Part shown: positions 6,098 through 8,228 of the stretch, one piece after another
How positions within the stretch are numbered: the stretch's first letter is position 1
Layout of the letters: each line of letters begins with the position of its first letter
Source: Sphingopyxis sp.
GTDB lineage: Bacteria; Pseudomonadota; Alphaproteobacteria; Sphingomonadales; Sphingomonadaceae
Assembly: GCA_013911715.1 (NCBI GenBank)
Contig: JACEST010000086.1
Coordinates: 1-8,228 of the forward strand
Length of the DNA stretch: 8,228 nt
Reading direction: 5' to 3'
Position numbers and translations under genes: made by a program
The notes under the pieces: generated by a model
What the model saw: only the letters and a program-made list of their open reading frames with translations
Database searches by the model: none
Told to the model about the DNA's origin: nothing

Positions 6098-6174
6098 AAG
6101 CCGCCGACCCCAGGTGCCGACACTTGTGCAAAGGCGAGTGAAGTTGCGCAGTTTTCTGCGGGTTTCGCCCCAAC

Positions 6175-6312
6175 AATCCTCCCCGGAACGGGGAGGTGGC
6201 CCCGTAGGGGTCGGAGGGGTCGCTGTCAGCTTGGGCCAGTTTCGATGCCGTGCACTTCGCCGCACCCGGCCCCTCCGTCGCTGCGCGCCACCTCCCCGTT
6301 CCGGGGAGGATT
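6175..6312. mobile_element. 138-bp MITE-like element with perfect 26-bp terminal inverted repeats
   Basis: The terminal arms 6175-6200 and 6287-6312 are perfect 26-bp inverted repeats. Each arm contains its own small hairpin (CCTCCCC-GGAAC-GGGGAGG). A second inner pair, CGGAGGGG (6212-6219) and CCCCTCCG (6270-6277), keeps the same symmetry, and CCCC-GTA-GGGG (6200-6210) forms a further local stem. The trinucleotide AAC directly flanks both ends (6172-6174, 6313-6315) and could be a target duplication, though 3 bases may be chance. There is no coding capacity. Similar GC-rich repeats are, from memory, abundant in sphingomonad genomes. Transposition by a transposase acting in trans is an inference; an immobile intergenic repeat is the alternative. 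Confidence 0.6.
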
Positions 6313-6413
6313 AACGACATCGCAGTCTGCAAAAAGTTGGAAATATCGGTGAACTTTGCTGAACTTTGGAGGGCGCAGCGCACCCCGCACCAACCAACAA
6401 TGTCAGGAAAATA

Positions 6414-6488
6414 TGGCTCCCCGGGTAGGATTCGAACCTACGACCGATCGATTAACAGTCGATTGCTCTACCGCTGAGCTACCGAGGA
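6414..6488 (-). tRNA. tRNA-Asn (anticodon GTT)
   Basis: A 75-nt tRNA with encoded CCA, read leftward. The acceptor stem is TCCTCGG pairing with CCGGGGA (one T-G wobble), with discriminator G. The D arm is GCTCAGCGGTAGAGC. The anticodon stem ATCGA/TCGAT carries the loop CTGTTAA, giving anticodon GTT for asparagine. The T arm is GTAGG-TTCGAAT-CCTAC. All arms pair, so it should be functional. It lies 63 bases downstream of nadK on the same strand. Confidence 0.97.
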
Positions 6489-6516
6489 ACACGCCCGCGT
6501 GGCGGACAGACGCGCG

Positions 6517-6545
6517 CCTATGCCGAAGCATCGGTTAATTTGCAA
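6517..6545 (-). promoter_or_regulatory. Candidate promoter of tRNA-Asn
   Basis: On the minus strand TTGCAA (6545-6540) and CATAGG (6522-6517) are 17 bp apart. The -10 box ends 28 nt before the tRNA 5' end, allowing a short leader. The leader contains a small CACGC/GCGTG hairpin (6490-6501). The -35 box matches the consensus at 4 of 6 bases, the -10 at only 3, so support is weak. Read-through from nadK is also possible. Confidence 0.3.
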
Positions 6546-6551
6546 CCCCAT

Positions 6552-7322
6552 TCAAACGATGAACTGCTCCATCGCGATGCGCTCATCCAGCCCCTGGTCG
6601 GGGTCGAACAGCAGCGTCAGCGGCCGCGTCCGGTCGATGGCGACATCGACGGTGGCGACGTCGCGGATTTCGCGCTGGTCGGCGACCGCGCTGACCGGGC
6701 GTTTGCTCGCCTCGCGCACGTTGAAGCGCACGCGCGTCGCCTCGGGCAAGATCGCGCCGCGCCAGCGGCGGGGGCGGAACGGGCTGATCGGGGTCAGCGC
6801 CAGCATCGCCGAATCGAGCGGCAGGATCGGGCCGTTGGCCGACAGATTATAGGCGGTCGATCCCGCCGGGGTCGACACCAGCACGCCGTCACAGGCCAGC
6901 TCCTCCATCATCGTCCGGCCATTGACGACGACCTCCAGCTTGGCGGCCTGGCGCGTTTCGCGCAGCAGCGATATTTCGTTGATCGCGGGCACCAGATGGC
7001 GGTCGCCGCCGATGGTGATAATCTCGCCGCACAGCGGATTGACGATGAAGCGGCGCGCGTCGCGAATCCGGTCGAACAGCAAATCGGTGCTGAAATCATT
7101 CATCAAAAAGCCGACCGAGCCGCGGTTCATCCCGAATACGGGCAGGATGCGCCGGCTGTCGAGCATCTGGTGCAGCATTTGCAGCAGAAATCCGTCGCCG
7201 CCCAGCGCGACGACCATGTCGGCCTCGGCCAGCTCGACAAAGGGATAGAGCGGGCGCAGCTCGGCGGCGGCGGCCTCGGCCCCTGGGGTCGGCGATGCGA
7301 CGAGCGCGACGCGGTGCAGCAT
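6552..7322 (-). CDS. nadK: NAD kinase
   Basis: A 256-aa NAD kinase that phosphorylates NAD+ with ATP to make NADP+ in the cytoplasm. Diagnostic motifs are present and intact: GGDGFLL (41-47, the GGDG motif with the key Asp43), NRGSVGFLMN (66-75), NEISLLR (115-121), and the glycine-rich substrate-binding stretch DGVLVSTPAGSTAYNLSANG (145-164). The length is in the compact range common in alphaproteobacteria. The N-terminus MLHRVALVASPTPGAEAA is a typical NadK opening, which supports the start at 7322. The ribosome site is poor: GGGGGA at 7340-7335 is about 12 nt away, inside the moaA stop region. Translation may therefore depend on coupling to moaA, which ends 9 nt upstream. Diacylglycerol kinase-type relatives lack this motif combination. 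Confidence 0.95.
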   Translation of the reverse strand: MLHRVALVASPTPGAEAAAAELRPLYPFVELAEADMVVALGGDGFLLQMLHQMLDSRRILPVFGMNRGSVGFLMNDFSTDLLFDRIRDARRFIVNPLCGEIITIGGDRHLVPAINEISLLRETRQAAKLEVVVNGRTMMEELACDGVLVSTPAGSTAYNLSANGPILPLDSAMLALTPISPFRPRRWRGAILPEATRVRFNVREASKRPVSAVADQREIRDVATVDVAIDRTRPLTLLFDPDQGLDERIAMEQFIV

Positions 7323-7331
7323 ATCTCTGGT

Positions 7332-8228
7332 CTATCCCCCGGTGGCGCTCATATGGCGCGTCACTGCGGGGCCTTGCCCGGCGGCGATGACAAAATCATG
7401 CGCGCGCGGTTTGGCGCCAAGCGCGCGGTCGAGCAGCGGGTCGAGCGCATCGGGTCCATGGTCGCGCAGCGCACCGCGCAAATCGACATGGTTGTCCTGC
7501 CCCAGGCACATATAGATGCGCCCCTGCGCGGTCAGCCGCATGCGGTTGCAGGTGGCACAGAAATTGTCCGACAGCGGCGTGATCAGCCCCAGCGTCACCG
7601 GCAGCCCCTCGACGCTGAAATAGCGCGCCGGGCCGCCCGTCTTGCGGTCGATTGGCATAATGCCCCGCTGGCTGCGCAGCGGCGCGATAAAGCCATGCAA
7701 AGGCACATAATGGTCGCTGCGGTCGTCCGCGATCTCGCCCAGCGGCATCGTCTCGATCAGCGTCAGGTCACAGCCATTGGCCGCGCACCAAATGAGCATC
7801 GGCAGCAGCTGATCCTCATTAAGTCCTTTGAGCGCTACCATGTTGATCTTGACCGCAATCCCCGCCGCCTGCGCCGCGGCTATGCCGCTCAGCGCGCGGG
7901 CCAAATCGCCAACGCGGGTGATATGGCGGAACTGGTCGGCGTCGAGCGTGTCGAGGCTGACATTGATCCGCCGCACCCCTGCCTTGGCGAGAGCAGGCGC
8001 ATATTCGGCCAGCCGCATACCGTTGGTCGTCAGCGTCAATTCGTCCAGACCATTCCCCAGCATCGCCCCCAGCCGCGCGGCGAGCACATCGATCCCGCGC
8101 CGCACCAGCGGCTCGCCGCCGGTGAGACGCAATCTTGTTACCCCGCGCGCGACCAGCCGCTGCGCGATGACCTCAATCTCCTCCAGCGTCAGCAGTTCGG
8201 CGCGCGGCAAAAAGGTCATGTCCTCGGC
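7332..8228 (-). CDS. moaA: GTP 3',8-cyclase MoaA, C-terminal part (partial, N-terminus outside window)
   Basis: A radical-SAM enzyme that, with MoaC, turns GTP into cyclic pyranopterin monophosphate, the first step of molybdenum cofactor synthesis. 298 codons are visible and the frame is open at the right edge. The N-terminal CxxxCxxC that binds the SAM [4Fe-4S] cluster must lie just beyond; the visible start AEDMTFLPR fits the sequence that normally follows it. Counting from the Met at 8219: TGGEPLVR (33-40, SAM binding), TTNGMRL (64-70), INVSLDTLD (85-93), and the second cluster motif CATCNRMRLTAQGRIYMC with C221, C224 and C238. The protein ends in Gly-Gly, the conserved tail needed for cyclase activity in characterised MoaA. 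ATG 8219 is internal, not the true start. It is followed after 9 nt by nadK. Confidence 0.96.
   Translation of the reverse strand, partial: AEDMTFLPRAELLTLEEIEVIAQRLVARGVTRLRLTGGEPLVRRGIDVLAARLGAMLGNGLDELTLTTNGMRLAEYAPALAKAGVRRINVSLDTLDADQFRHITRVGDLARALSGIAAAQAAGIAVKINMVALKGLNEDQLLPMLIWCAANGCDLTLIETMPLGEIADDRSDHYVPLHGFIAPLRSQRGIMPIDRKTGGPARYFSVEGLPVTLGLITPLSDNFCATCNRMRLTAQGRIYMCLGQDNHVDLRGALRDHGPDALDPLLDRALGAKPRAHDFVIAAGQGPAVTRHMSATGG

Noticed and set aside
5716..6099. Plus-strand open frame of 127 codons containing a PEPVEG-like peptide
   Set aside because: The PEPVEG peptide is the translation of a dispersed extragenic repeat. No ribosome site or recognisable domain supports a gene.
6147..6160. 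Short hairpin CGCAG-TTTT-CTGCG as a terminator
   Set aside because: It has only 5 bp in the stem and no T-run follows on either strand.
5753..6312. Possible CRISPR array in the repeat-rich region
   Set aside because: The repeats differ from each other and are not regularly spaced with spacers, and no cas genes are present.

Overview
The window looks like ordinary chromosomal DNA from an alphaproteobacterium, most likely a sphingomonad (Sphingopyxis/Sphingomonas-like). The grounds are the high GC content, the style of the proteins (a glycine-zipper envelope protein, a periplasmic prolyl oligopeptidase, MoaA with a Gly-Gly tail), and short repeats of kinds I recall from sphingomonad genomes. 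The genus is an inference.

Layout. Bases 1-287 are the 3' end of ligA (BRCT domain of NAD-dependent DNA ligase), followed by a short inverted repeat. A phenylalanine-4-hydroxylase gene (479-1354, +) ends tail to tail, with an 8-base overlap, against a leftward pair of secreted or envelope proteins of unknown function. These are a 173-aa Arg/Asp-rich protein (1347-1868) and, upstream of it, a 309-aa glycine-zipper protein (1957-2886). Next is a leftward two-gene unit: a signal-peptide-bearing prolyl oligopeptidase (3490-5664) joined by an ATGA stop/start overlap to a GAF-fold free methionine-(R)-sulfoxide reductase (3005-3493).

Bases 5665-6413 hold no convincing gene. They contain a dense cluster of at least four unrelated palindromic or inverted repeats, including a 138-bp MITE-like element with perfect 26-bp terminal inverted repeats. 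Then comes a leftward tRNA-Asn(GTT) with an encoded CCA end. Upstream of it is a leftward moaA-nadK pair: NAD kinase (6552-7322) and the MoaA C-terminal part (7332-8228, cut by the window edge).

How the genes work together. Most are housekeeping genes: DNA ligation, phenylalanine catabolism, peptide turnover with methionine-sulfoxide repair, NADP synthesis, molybdenum cofactor synthesis and a tRNA. The POP-msrC coupling suggests a link between degrading peptides and repairing oxidised methionine, but this is an inference. I found no CRISPR array, phage module, toxin-antitoxin pair or defence system. The parts worth a second look are the repeat cluster beside tRNA-Asn, the uncharacterised envelope-protein pair, and a few candidate regulatory sites.
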